Source: an uncultured Alistipes sp. (GTDB lineage: Bacteria; Bacteroidota; Bacteroidia; Bacteroidales; Rikenellaceae). From it: 49,771 nt of DNA. Shown here in pieces: positions 28,301 through 36,065 of the stretch; positions within the stretch are counted from its first letter, which is position 1, and the number at the start of each line of letters is the position of its first letter. The notes under the pieces were generated by a model. It was not told where the DNA came from, searched no databases, and was given only the letters and a program-made list of their open reading frames with translations. Where the stretch lies: contig CALUKK010000039.1 of NCBI GenBank assembly GCA_944321205.1, forward strand, positions 1 to 49,771, written 5' to 3'. The translations under genes and the position numbers were made by a program.

Positions 28301-28771
28301 GTTCCTGGAGGCGACAACCGTGACTCCGACCATCGGATTGCCGGATTCATCCTTCACCGTTCCGGAGACCGTGCGGACCGGAACGGCCCGGGCCATGACC
28401 TCCGAAGAGGATCGGGCGGCCGCAGGATCCTGCGAAAGAACGATCGTGTTGTTGATGAACTGATAGGTCAGACCCAGTTTGGGAAGGATGCTCTCCAGGA
28501 TACGGTTTACCGGAACCTCCCGGGCCGAGACATTCACCTTCCGGGTCGGATCGACGTTGTTGTCGCTGTAAAAAACCTTGTAATTGGTTTGCCGCTGAAT
28601 CTCCTGGAACAACGCCGAGAGCGGAGCCTCCTGGAGCCGGAGCGAAACCTTGGCCTCCTGGGCCCGGAGGATGCCGAAAGGCGTGCAGATCAGAATGGCC
28701 AGCAGCAGACAGTGCCGTAGCCGCCGCAAACTGCTGGATGCCGGAGTTTTGTATGACGTAAGATTGCTCAT
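25301..28771 (-). CDS. SusC/RagA transporter with N-terminal STN signalling domain
   Basis: 1156 residues. After the signal peptide (to ~38), an STN domain fills ~44-114 (LSALFQEIQRQTNYKVFY and VPVNRILESIL), a carboxypeptidase-regulatory-like domain ~135-208, and the plug ~225-365 with DAAASSIYGSRAANGVVVIT. The barrel ends in FTLSLQANF. STN domains of TonB receptors contact FecR-type anti-sigma proteins in the periplasm, so this is the receptor likely to report ligand binding to the FecR/sigma pair encoded 5 kb upstream in the same operon. It follows the first SusD by 15 nt. Confidence 0.96.
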   Translation of the reverse strand: MSNLTSYKTPASSSLRRLRHCLLLAILICTPFGILRAQEAKVSLRLQEAPLSALFQEIQRQTNYKVFYSDNNVDPTRKVNVSAREVPVNRILESILPKLGLTYQFINNTIVLSQDPAAARSSSEVMARAVPVRTVSGTVKDESGNPMVGVTVVASRNRQRGTSTNADGTFSFRVPMDETHILFSMVGMESQRLPVGNGTLNVVMKSDVIESEALVITGYVPKAKNSFTGTATQVKGEDLVKVNPTNVLQALQVYDPSFVVSDIAGEFGSNPNYIPDRIEIRGANSMPDISENTLQTYTTLPIFILDGFQVDVEKVYNLDINRVESVTILKDAAASSIYGSRAANGVVVITTKMPKKGSIQVSYTLNTSIETPDLSSYNLMNASELVQYYEKLNIFSRGNVTIGDVDPERRNLLTMLKMEAANGVDTYWLAQPLRTSFQHTHSLFLEGGTDVGRKEAGRTLRYQINLNGNFSDGVMIGSQRNTYGGGTKLIYDTRKLQITSDLQVSFTNTQDSPYGNFSTYTQLLPLFRIKDSNGELFPTLSAANIPLYGNYPWTDIGTSILGTQINPLYEAEHLNNFSRGHSLGLTYQLGLNWEIVDNLRVRGSFTYNRQEQNSEKYVSPFSSAVSDGLEDNSVEQIYRRGSYNNNSSMSTDYYGMVNLSYLKSFGRHTVQAVLGGEIKEDLVESDSYSVVGFLNDAQTFPSDAAQYPLSGGPGGSSSIVRTVGSFATVNYSFDNRYMLDGSYRLDGSSNFASKQRVSSFWAVGVRWNLMNEKFMNRNLFNNLALKANIGTTGNSNFVLSQILNMYRYMGMYDGITGAELMSLANPNLKWQTTLKRNIGVELGFLDNRINLEFNYYRNTTDNNITQVEVLPSTGFSSYTANQGDVSNQGFDFNLSVTPVRTKFWQLNFFVNGQHNRNKLTNLSEALKEYNQQVMEQQSGTTGTKIENVFLFEEGKSLTAIYAVPSAGIDPGTGQEIFITKDGKRTFTWNPADQVVVGDTEPDLRGYFGVNLSYKQWSLNASFEYSFGGEMYNQTLVDRIENTSINASSNNIAYNMDRRALYDRWTQPGDVAKYRSANVSGKTYASSRFVQRNNYWRMNSIRLMYNLNRPDRRFLGMSMLRIALSANDLFYASTIRQERGLSYPYARTFTLSLQANF

Positions 28772-28786
28772 CTGCTTGATATTTTG

Positions 28787-30160
28787 TTATTGGACAATGG
28801 GGAGCGATTTTTTCCCGACCTCGGAGATCGTCGTGCCGTCATAGGCCGCCAGGGTCTGATTGAGGCGTTTGCAATAGTGGTAACGGACGCCTTCGCCCAT
28901 GAACTCGTAACGATACTGAAGATCGAGAGCCTCCAGAAGCTGCGCCTGCGAGGCATCCTGTGCCAGTACCATCGACTTACTGTTACGCTGGGTCATGAAG
29001 TCGTTGTAGAGCGAAACTCCCGCTGCAAGTTGTTCGGACCGGGCGGCGGCCTCCGCAGCCAGCAGATAGACCTCGCCGAGCTTGACCATCGGAATGACGG
29101 GAACGGTTTCCCAGAGATCGATCTTGCTCGTCGGAGCGAACTTCGTCCGCATCGTATTGTCGCCGTCGATCCAGTTGCGGCGCCGGTCATCGGGGCTCAG
29201 ATCGTCGATACGGATCTGCGAACTCAGTACGACACCCTTCCCCTGGGGATCGAACAACTCCTCGGAGAGGGCGCAGAAGCCCTTTTCGGTGGAGGGCAGC
29301 GCGAAGATGAACTCCCGGGAGAAGGAGTAATCGGTATCCGAGACGGTCCGCACGAACTCATAGCCCCCCTGATCGATCACGGATGCGAGCAACGTATAGG
29401 CCTCCCTGTAATCCGCCGTTGCGCCACGACTCATCAGTACCTGGGCCTTGACAACGGCTGCAGCATAGTAGTTGAGTTTCCAGAGACGGTCTGCGGGCGA
29501 GGTGCCCAACAGCGACATCTCGTCATACCCCACCCCCGTCACGACGGGATCGTACAAGGCAAGCTGCTCCAGGGCGGAATCCAGTTCCGAAAGGATCCGC
29601 TCGAGGAGTTGTGCCGAGGTCATCGTCTCGTCGGGGCCCTCGATACTGCCGACCCAGGGGATCCGGGCGGCGGAGGCATCCACGGCATACGCGGGGCTGA
29701 AGAGCCGCCACAACTCGAAGTGCAGGAAGGCCCGCAACGCCCGGGTTTCGGCGATCATCATCTCCCGGGATCCGGCGACGAAGTTCACATCCGGATTCCG
29801 GTCGAAGAGCCGCAACAGATCGTTGCAACGGTAGATGGCGGCATAGAGTCCGTCATAGCTCTTGCGGGCGATGTCACGGGCCATGTCGCTATCGAAATCC
29901 ATCCGCGTCCAGGCCTCGGCTCCGGCATAGGGAACGAAGGTCTGCGCAAGAAACTCGATTCCGCCCAGCGTGAGGTTGCCACCGTAGAGATCCGGGTCGC
30001 TCAGACCGGCATATATGCCGTTCATGTAGTCCCGGAAGGAGGCGTCGTTGTTGAATAGTTTATTGCCGGAGGCCCCTTCCCCCTTGGGTTCGACATCGAA
30101 CCACTTGTCGCACGACACCAGGGTGAAGAGCAAAAACGCCGTATATATGAGTTTTTTCAT
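28787..30160 (-). CDS. SusD/RagB-family surface lipoprotein (partner of the minimal SusC)
   Basis: 457 residues, somewhat short for the family; lipobox at Cys17 (FTLVSC), then CDKWFDVEPKGEGASGNKLF and the core MIAETRALRAFLHFELWRLF. The C-terminus keeps LDLQYRYEFMGEGVRYHYCK. It starts 12 nt after the split SusC gene and is intact, so the SusC upstream is likely functional in some state of the population. Confidence 0.93.
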   Translation of the reverse strand: MKKLIYTAFLLFTLVSCDKWFDVEPKGEGASGNKLFNNDASFRDYMNGIYAGLSDPDLYGGNLTLGGIEFLAQTFVPYAGAEAWTRMDFDSDMARDIARKSYDGLYAAIYRCNDLLRLFDRNPDVNFVAGSREMMIAETRALRAFLHFELWRLFSPAYAVDASAARIPWVGSIEGPDETMTSAQLLERILSELDSALEQLALYDPVVTGVGYDEMSLLGTSPADRLWKLNYYAAAVVKAQVLMSRGATADYREAYTLLASVIDQGGYEFVRTVSDTDYSFSREFIFALPSTEKGFCALSEELFDPQGKGVVLSSQIRIDDLSPDDRRRNWIDGDNTMRTKFAPTSKIDLWETVPVIPMVKLGEVYLLAAEAAARSEQLAAGVSLYNDFMTQRNSKSMVLAQDASQAQLLEALDLQYRYEFMGEGVRYHYCKRLNQTLAAYDGTTISEVGKKSLPIVQ

Positions 30161-30172
30161 GGAGAATCGCGT

Positions 30173-32996
30173 TTAGAAGGTTGCTTGCAGGGAGAGTATG
30201 AAACTCGTGGCATAGGGATAATAGAGGCTGCGGGGCGTCTTGACCGAGGAGACGTACCACAGATCGTCACACGTGAGGCTGACCTTCAGCCCCTGCATGC
30301 GCATGGCTGCGGCGATCCGCTTCGGGAAGGCATAGCCCACACGCAGCGAGGCGAGCGAGAGCGTATTGCGTTTCGACACGAAACGCGACGAGGCATAATG
30401 CGACGGATTGTCCACACCCTGGAATGCCGCCTCCCGATTGTCCGGGCTCCACTTGTCGAGAGCGGACGTCGGAACGTTGACGTCAACTCCGGCCCAATCG
30501 ACCGCCTGCTGGGTATAAAGATCGTAATAGGTTCCCCGGAGCGAGTAGGCGAAGACCACGGCCAGATCGATATTGCGCCAGGCGGCCGTTGCGCCGAAGC
30601 GTCCGCGGAGTTTGGGCGTTGCGCTGCCCATGCAGACACGGTCGTCGCTCTGCGGCGTATCCGACACCGAGCCGTCCTTCAGATAGAAGAGTTCCCGGCC
30701 GCTGTCGGGATCGATTCCGGCCGAGGGCAGGACATAGATGCCGTCGGCAACATCCCCCTCGACCATTCCGGAGTTGGAACCCTGTTCGAAAATCCGGGAA
30801 TTGTAGAGACCGGCCGAATAGTCGGGCAGTTCGACGATCCGGCTGCGGTTGGCGATTCCGTTGGCAAAGAGCGTCAGATCAACCCCGTTCCGGTTGCGAA
30901 GAAGTCCGGCCACCACCGAAAACTCAACTCCGGAGTTGCGGATGGCGCCGTGATTCGTATAACGGAATTCCGACCCGAGTGCCGAAGGCTGGCTCTCGAC
31001 CGTCATCAGATTGCCGGAGCGCGAATGGTAATACTTCAACGACAGATCGACCGTGGCGATGCGTCCATCAACCGCCACATGTGCACTGCGGGTTGTCTTC
31101 CATTTCAACAGTGGATTGTAGATGTTCCGCAGGTTGAGCGCCACAAGACCTTCGCTGTAATCCCCCGATCCCATACCGTTCAGATAGGGATTGTCGAAAT
31201 CGTAGGCATAGAGCGGATTGACGGCGGCGTAGTCGAACTGATAGCCGGCCGTAGCACCGTATCCGGCCGACAGGGAGAGCGCCCCGAAGAGTTCCGACCC
31301 GGCGAAGAGACTCTTCCGCAGATCGTAGCGGGCCGTGAGTCCATAGGATCCGGCGGTTCGCTTCTCGGGGGCCAGCCGGGAGGATTTGTCCAGACGCCCC
31401 GCCAGGTCAACGTACAACCGATCGTCGAAACTCCACGAAACGGTACCGTAACCGCTCAAAACCCGCTCGGAGAGCTCCTGCCCCTGGGGTCGCTCCTCGG
31501 CATAGTATTGCGCAAAGGAGACATAATCCATGTGGTCACTCGAAATGCCCGTCCCCCGGAACGAGTTGTCGGTATAGGTCGACGAATGGATCTCCATGCC
31601 GAGCGAAGCCCGAAGCGCGTGTCGGTTTCGCGTGAGGTTGTAATCGGCCCAGATCCGCTCCTGATAGCTCTTCAGCTGGTTGCGGAGAATCTGATAGCTG
31701 CCGATCTGTTCGGTCTGGTCGGCCGTATAGTTCTGATAGACCAGCGACGAGGGTGAGACAAAGACCGACCGACGATCGTAATCGTGTGTCAGATTGAACT
31801 GTCCGGCGATGCTGAAATGCTTGTCGATCTGCCACCGGATCGTAAAGTTGTTGTTCACCCGGGAGATCTTGTCCTCGGCAAAGCTGTTGAGCGACATCTC
31901 ATACAGCGGAGAGTCCTGTTCGGAGAAGGTGCCGCTCCCCAGGATGTCATAGGGAACCCCTCGACCGTCGGCCGCCACATAATAGGGATTCATCTGAGCC
32001 CACTGGAAGATGGAGCCGGCCGTGGATTCGTTGGCATCGACCATGTCGACGCTCAGTTCATTGGAGATCTGCAACGACCGGGTGGTATAACCGATGAAGG
32101 CCGAGGCTCCGTAGGATTTGCGTTGGGAACCCTTCATGACCCCCTTGACGGGATTTACGTAGAGCACCCCGCGATAACGCAGGCTGCTGTCGCCGCCATC
32201 GACCGAAATCCGATGACGATGTGAAAAGGTGGTCTGTACGGGCATGTCGAGCCAATCGGTCGAACCGTGGGTCTTGACATCCTCCAGGCGTTGATCATGG
32301 AGGGCCGTATTGCCTTCGTAAGCCCCCATGCGCTGCTCCCAGTCGAGTTTCCGGGTGGCATCCATCAGATCGAAATGGCGCAAGGAGGCCTTCTGGAACA
32401 TGCCGTCGAAGTTGTAGGTAAGTTGCAACCGGTGCGGATCGGGCGTCTGAGTCCGGATGACGATGGCTCCCTGCCCGGCCCGTACGCCCAGCAGAGCGGT
32501 TGCCGAAGCATTTTTCAGGAGCGTGACGCTCTCGATTCGCTGCATGTCGAAATCGTGCAGCCGTTCGATGGACTCACTGTGTCCATCCACGATGACGAGC
32601 GGCAGGGCATCGGCATCGCTCAAGCCCCAAGGCAGCGAGCGAACTCCCTGAAGATCAAGCGATCGGGGGGGGGGAGTTCGGGTCGGAGCCGTTATCGGTC
32701 TCAAGGCCGCAAAGCGCAGGATCCGCCAGTTCGAGAGCCCGCAACAGATCGGTCGGATGGAGTTTGCGCAACATCTCGCCCGAAAGGGTCGTTTCCGCGG
32801 ATTGCAGAACGGGAAGCCCGTAATTGTCACGGACAAAGCGATCGGAACGCAACGTATCACCTTGTCCAAACAGAAGCGAGGGTTGACACAACAGCAGGGT
32901 TGAAACCACGGCCGGAAGGACCCAGCGACGCATATCCCGCAGAGCGGGAATGCCTCTTGGAAGTCTTCGTTTTTTCGTTTGTAAAGGTTTCGTCAT
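30173..32996 (-). CDS. Minimal SusC-like transporter, reading frame broken at a G10 tract (phase-variable candidate)
   Basis: One gene in two frames. The first, from ATG 32996, has a signal peptide (LLLCQPSLLFGQ) and the pre-plug segment LHPTDLLRALELADPALC, and stops at 32655 after 113 residues. The second frame continues immediately with RSLDLQGVRSLPWG, LPLVIVDG and the plug motif LLKNASATALLGVRAGQGAI through a full barrel ending in FILSLQATF. The break coincides with ten C on the coding strand; nine (or twelve) would join them into 940 residues (941 with twelve), aligning with GSNPNYIPDRIEIRG of the downstream STN SusC. It lacks both STN and carboxypeptidase-regulatory-like domains. Alternatives: sequencing error or recent pseudogene. 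Confidence 0.85.
32665..32674. repeat. Homopolymer G10 (C10 on the coding strand) inside the SusC gene
   Basis: Ten consecutive G on the given strand lie exactly at the frame break of the SusC gene. Tracts of this length slip readily in replication and are classic contingency loci. It falls in the sequence coding the loop before the plug core, where extra prolines would be tolerated. Confidence 0.95.
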
Positions 32997-33016
32997 AATG
33001 AAAGGGTTTAAGGGAT

Positions 33017-34234
33017 TTATTTCAAGGTAATTCGCTCTCCGTCATAATCTATTTTCATTCCGGTACCCGTGGAGGCGATGATTTCGAGAATCCGGTCGAG
33101 TTCGCCGAAGCGGGGGAACTGTCCCGTGAAACGGAATCGGTCGAGATAGGGTGCCACCTCGTATTCGAAACAATACCACCGCGAAAGCTCCTCCAGAATC
33201 TCGGAGGTCGTCGCGTGGGAGAAGATGAAGGTGCCGGAGCGCCAGGCCAACGCCGACATCGGATCAACCCGGGCCACTTCAATCGGACGGTCGCTCTGAC
33301 GATGGTAGGCCGCCTGCTCCCCGGGAACCAGGTGGACGCTCTCTCCGCCGGACTGGGGCGTCACCTCCACGGATCCCTCCACCAGCGTGGTGTAGACGAC
33401 CGGATGGGCATCATATGCCTTGACATTGAAATGCGTGCCCAGCACCCGAATCCGCTGCCCGCCCGATTCGACGACGAACGGTCGTTCGGGATCGTGCGCC
33501 ACTTCGAAATAGGCTTCCCCTTCCAGCGTAACGAAACGTTCCGCCGCGCGGTTCGTCGTGAAGAACCGCAGTCGGGATGCGGCGTTGACCCAGACCCGCG
33601 TACCGTCGGCCAAGGTCACGTCGTAGGTGCAGCCGCGAGGGGTGATGAGCGTATTGTAGATCTCCTCTTCGGGTTCGGAGGCGTGCCGTCCGGATGATTC
33701 CGCAGCGCTTCCCGACTGATAGGTCAGGCTGTTTTCACCGTTGATCCGCGCGCTCCCGAGGTCGGACAGCGAATCCACCGTCCCCAGTTCGACGTACTCG
33801 CCGTCGGCCAGATAGAGGGTCGCCTGAGCTCCTCCGGGACGGATCTGCGCGATCCGGGCCATGATTCGTTTCTGACGCCCGACGTGTGCATCATAAAGAA
33901 TGCCGCCGGCAAGAAGCATCACGACAAGGATGGCCGCCACGCTCTCCAGCTTGAAGAGACAGCGCCGGAGTCGTGTCTTGTTCCGCCGCGCATCCAGTCG
34001 CGTCTGAACCTCGTTCCAGGCCTTGTCGACATCGCACCGCATCCGGATTTTCCGTCTACTTTCCAACTCGTCCTCATCGAGGATCCGCTCGAAAAGCGAG
34101 GCTTTGTGTGCACGATTCCACTCCTTGAGCCGCAATTTGAGCTGCTCACGTTCATGCACGGAGGTTTTCGAGACGAAAAACCGTCCCAACAGCACGGCTG
34201 TCTTGACAAATGATATGATATTCCCAACTAACAC
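33017..34234 (-). CDS. FecR-family anti-sigma factor (DUF4974 C-terminus)
   Basis: 405 residues. The N-terminal ~95 residues are cytoplasmic and helical, one membrane helix spans ~97-114 (SVAAILVVMLLAGGILY), and the periplasmic FecR domain follows (TPRGCTYDVTLADGTRVWVN, FVTLEGEAYFEVAHD, FVVESGGQRIRVLGTHFNV). The C-terminal DUF4974/STN-like piece runs from FSHATTSEILEELSRWY to the end. FecR holds the ECF sigma and is released when a loaded STN receptor signals. The only start codon compatible with the N-terminal domain is GTG at 34234, since the frame is closed a few codons upstream. It is 20 nt from the SusC gene and 143 nt from the sigma gene. Confidence 0.92.
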   Translation of the reverse strand: MLVGNIISFVKTAVLLGRFFVSKTSVHEREQLKLRLKEWNRAHKASLFERILDEDELESRRKIRMRCDVDKAWNEVQTRLDARRNKTRLRRCLFKLESVAAILVVMLLAGGILYDAHVGRQKRIMARIAQIRPGGAQATLYLADGEYVELGTVDSLSDLGSARINGENSLTYQSGSAAESSGRHASEPEEEIYNTLITPRGCTYDVTLADGTRVWVNAASRLRFFTTNRAAERFVTLEGEAYFEVAHDPERPFVVESGGQRIRVLGTHFNVKAYDAHPVVYTTLVEGSVEVTPQSGGESVHLVPGEQAAYHRQSDRPIEVARVDPMSALAWRSGTFIFSHATTSEILEELSRWYCFEYEVAPYLDRFRFTGQFPRFGELDRILEIIASTGTGMKIDYDGERITLK

Positions 34235-34333
34235 CGATAATATAACACTTTAGAAAGCGAAAAGGATGACAAAGGGGTGAAAAAAAGGTAAAAAAGGCCT
34301 CCCAGGTCCATCCAGACCGGCAATAAATTGTTA

Positions 34334-34352
34334 CCTCGCCCGGAAAGCGAGG
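34334..34352 (-). other. Small hairpin in the sigma-FecR spacer, followed by U-rich tracts
   Basis: CCTCGC (34334-34339) pairs with GCGAGG (34347-34352) around a 7-nt loop. On the leftward RNA it comes soon after the sigma stop codon, and two runs of six to seven U follow ~50-60 nt later. Could lower readthrough from sigma into FecR; too weak to call a terminator. Confidence 0.25.
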
Positions 34353-34377
34353 CTTCGGATCCCCGGACGAAAAAGGA

Positions 34378-34929
34378 TCAGAAGATCATCCACTGATTGG
34401 AAAGGATCATGCGCAGGATCTTGTAGGCCCGGGCCTTGTGGGTACGCACGGTATTGACCGAGATTCCCAACGTATCGGCAACCTCCTGATTGCTAAGGCC
34501 CTCGATCGACATGTTGAGGACCCGTTGTCCCATGGCCGGGAGAGCCTCGATCGCCTGCGATACAATCACCGAAGACTCCTCCTGCATGATGGCATCGATG
34601 AAGAACTCTTCAGACTCCTTCTGCCGATAGCGCGTCAGCTGCATTTCGGTGTATCGGTTGCGTATCTGCTCATGTCTCAGATGATTGAGACACTTGTTAC
34701 GGATTGTCTTATAGAGAAAGCCTTTGGCCAGAAACTCGTTTTCGAACGTGTAACCCTGCTCGAGCAGCGTGACGAAGGACTCTTGAACGAGATCTTCGCA
34801 GGTTTCATGATTCTGGACGAAATTCCGCGCAAAGGAGACAAACATGGGATAATGGCTCCGGAAGAATTCAGGAACACGCTCCCGCTCCACCGGACCTTTC
34901 GGATCCTTGTATCTCTCTTTTCCGCTCAT
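34378..34929 (-). CDS. ECF-type RNA polymerase sigma factor (Bacteroidetes expansion)
   Basis: 183 residues from ATG 34929; a GTG eight codons earlier is in frame but less likely. Region 2 is visible at ~20-60 (FRSHYPMFVSFARNFV, CEDLVQESFVTLLEQ) and region 4 at ~125-170 (LSNQEVADTLGISVNTVRTH, KARAYKILRM) with its helix-turn-helix. It heads the leftward operon with FecR and SusC next, the standard trans-envelope signalling order. Active sigma would direct transcription of the SusC/SusD genes, and perhaps its own. Confidence 0.94.
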   Translation of the reverse strand: MSGKERYKDPKGPVERERVPEFFRSHYPMFVSFARNFVQNHETCEDLVQESFVTLLEQGYTFENEFLAKGFLYKTIRNKCLNHLRHEQIRNRYTEMQLTRYRQKESEEFFIDAIMQEESSVIVSQAIEALPAMGQRVLNMSIEGLSNQEVADTLGISVNTVRTHKARAYKILRMILSNQWMIF

Positions 34930-34985
34930 GATTGTCAAGGCTCGAAGCCACACATACCACCGGGAAGAGGCGCCTGTGCTGGGGT

Positions 34986-35016
34986 CAAAAGTAATCGGTT
35001 TTTATAAAAATTGCAA
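34986..35016 (-). promoter_or_regulatory. Promoter of the ECF sigma gene
   Basis: On the minus strand TTGC (35016-35013) is followed after exactly 19 nt by TACTTTTG (34993-34986), a full match to the housekeeping Bacteroidetes promoter. Predicted start near 34980 gives a leader of about 50 nt. Confidence 0.75.
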
Positions 35017-35285
35017 CATTTTTTTGTCCGTTTCATCCATCCAGCAGTCCAAGCAATGGCCACAAAACCGCAGAATAAACTATTTATCAGCCATCTACGC
35101 CATACATGAATTCAGGTTCTTATTTGTAATCATTTTATCGTGCGGAAGAAATTCCAAGGCGATTTGCACGATATGCCGGGCTCCGCGTCCCGACATGTGC
35201 CCAATTATCCTGGGCTATTATGCTCGGAATACAGACCTTCCATTCGATTTTGCAGCAAAAAAGGACAAGCCTCCGCAAAAAATAC

Positions 35286-35293
35286 TATATTTG
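35286..35293 (+). promoter_or_regulatory. -7 box upstream of the 128-residue orphan gene
   Basis: TATATTTG matches TAnnTTTG; no -33 TTTG at the right distance. A start near 35300 would give a leader of ~230 nt before ATG 35534. The 34930-35533 spacer otherwise shows only the sigma promoter and the tiny frame at 35318. Confidence 0.45.
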
Positions 35294-35317
35294 CAATTAA
35301 TTATTTTATATCTAACA

Positions 35318-35395
35318 ATGAAAAATTATATTTCTACCCCAAGCTTCAGGGTCGAAGTTGCCGGAAAATGCGAGAATCAACACTTTTGCAGATAA
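35318..35395 (+). other. Tiny open frame (25 codons) in the leader of the orphan gene
   Basis: ATG 35318 to TAA 35395 encodes MKNYISTPSFRVEVAGKCEN plus five more residues. It lies in the predicted transcribed leader and could be a leader peptide. No family resemblance and no conservation evidence; a chance frame is equally possible. Confidence 0.15.
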
Positions 35396-35533
35396 CGACC
35401 CCCGGAAAGTCCGCCCTGCCCGCAAGAGTCTCCCATCCAGACCTCAAATCGGGCAAGCACCGCATCCGGAGTCCGCTCCGGTCGGAGAAGTTAACCACCC
35501 CCGAACCGAACCAGCCCATCAAAACCCACAAAC

Positions 35534-35920
35534 ATGTACGTACCCAACCACCTGAAATGGCGCATTCTCCTGGCACAGGAGCTCAAGCAATTCTACTTCG
35601 AACGGGAGAATTCGCACCGGAACTGCAAACGAATCTTCGAACTCTACGGACGTTACCTGCTGGGAACGACCTATGACACCTTTCTGAATTACCTCAACCA
35701 ACTCAAATACGAGATCGGCAACCTCCGATTACCGCCCTATATCGTAGCGGCCATCGGGTTGCTCGAGCCCCTGCGGATTGCCAGCGAAAGATTGCGCCTG
35801 CGAAAGACGAATGCGACGTGGACGCTGCTGGAGGTTGTTGAAGAGACGCTTTCGATTCTTCGGGAGCGGTCGAGTACCACGTTGAACCAACGGATTGACT
35901 CCCGCCCGCAAACCAAGTGA
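35534..35920 (+). CDS. Unrecognised 128-residue, helix-rich protein
   Basis: Starts MYVPNHLKWRILLAQELKQF and is rich in Leu, Arg and Glu with predicted amphipathic helices throughout. The phrase CKRIFELYGRYLLGTTYDTF looks like a helical bundle or a DNA-binding-like fold, but I cannot name a family. No signal peptide, so it is cytoplasmic. Codon use is like its neighbours. It stands alone between the sigma gene (divergent) and an esterase (convergent), with a promoter element ~240 nt upstream. The open frames in other phases of this region are not coherent proteins, so this is the one to keep. Confidence 0.6.
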   Translation: MYVPNHLKWRILLAQELKQFYFERENSHRNCKRIFELYGRYLLGTTYDTFLNYLNQLKYEIGNLRLPPYIVAAIGLLEPLRIASERLRLRKTNATWTLLEVVEETLSILRERSSTTLNQRIDSRPQTK

Positions 35921-35941
35921 GCTCCATGGCATGCATGGAGC
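35921..35941. other. Hairpin directly after the orphan gene
   Basis: GCTCCATG (35921-35928) and CATGGAGC (35934-35941) form a perfect 8-bp stem starting at the base after the TGA. No T run follows on either side, so it is at best a weak or factor-aided terminator between convergent genes. The remaining spacer to 36065 shows nothing else. Confidence 0.4.
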
Positions 35942-36065
35942 CCACTCGACGGGATCAGAAACCGGATCGTGCGGAAGCGTCATCCGGACCTTGCTTGCCC
36001 GCCAGCGGTCAGGAATATACCCGCCCCGCACAGCGGCATGAAGACCGCAACGCCGCAAAGAGACG

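Noticed and set aside
25028-28720. A 1230-codon open frame antisense to the STN SusC gene
   Set aside because: It is a mirror of the SusC gene produced by its GC-rich codons; no protein features, and the sense protein has a complete set of family domains.
30173-32869. Reading the SusC gene as a separate 898-codon protein from 32869
   Set aside because: Its first ~70 residues are an out-of-frame reading of the true N-terminal region; the signal peptide is in the other frame before the G tract.
34907-35676. Overlapping rightward frames upstream of the orphan gene
   Set aside because: They are rich in atypical residues and cross promoter sequences; only the 35534 frame reads like a protein.
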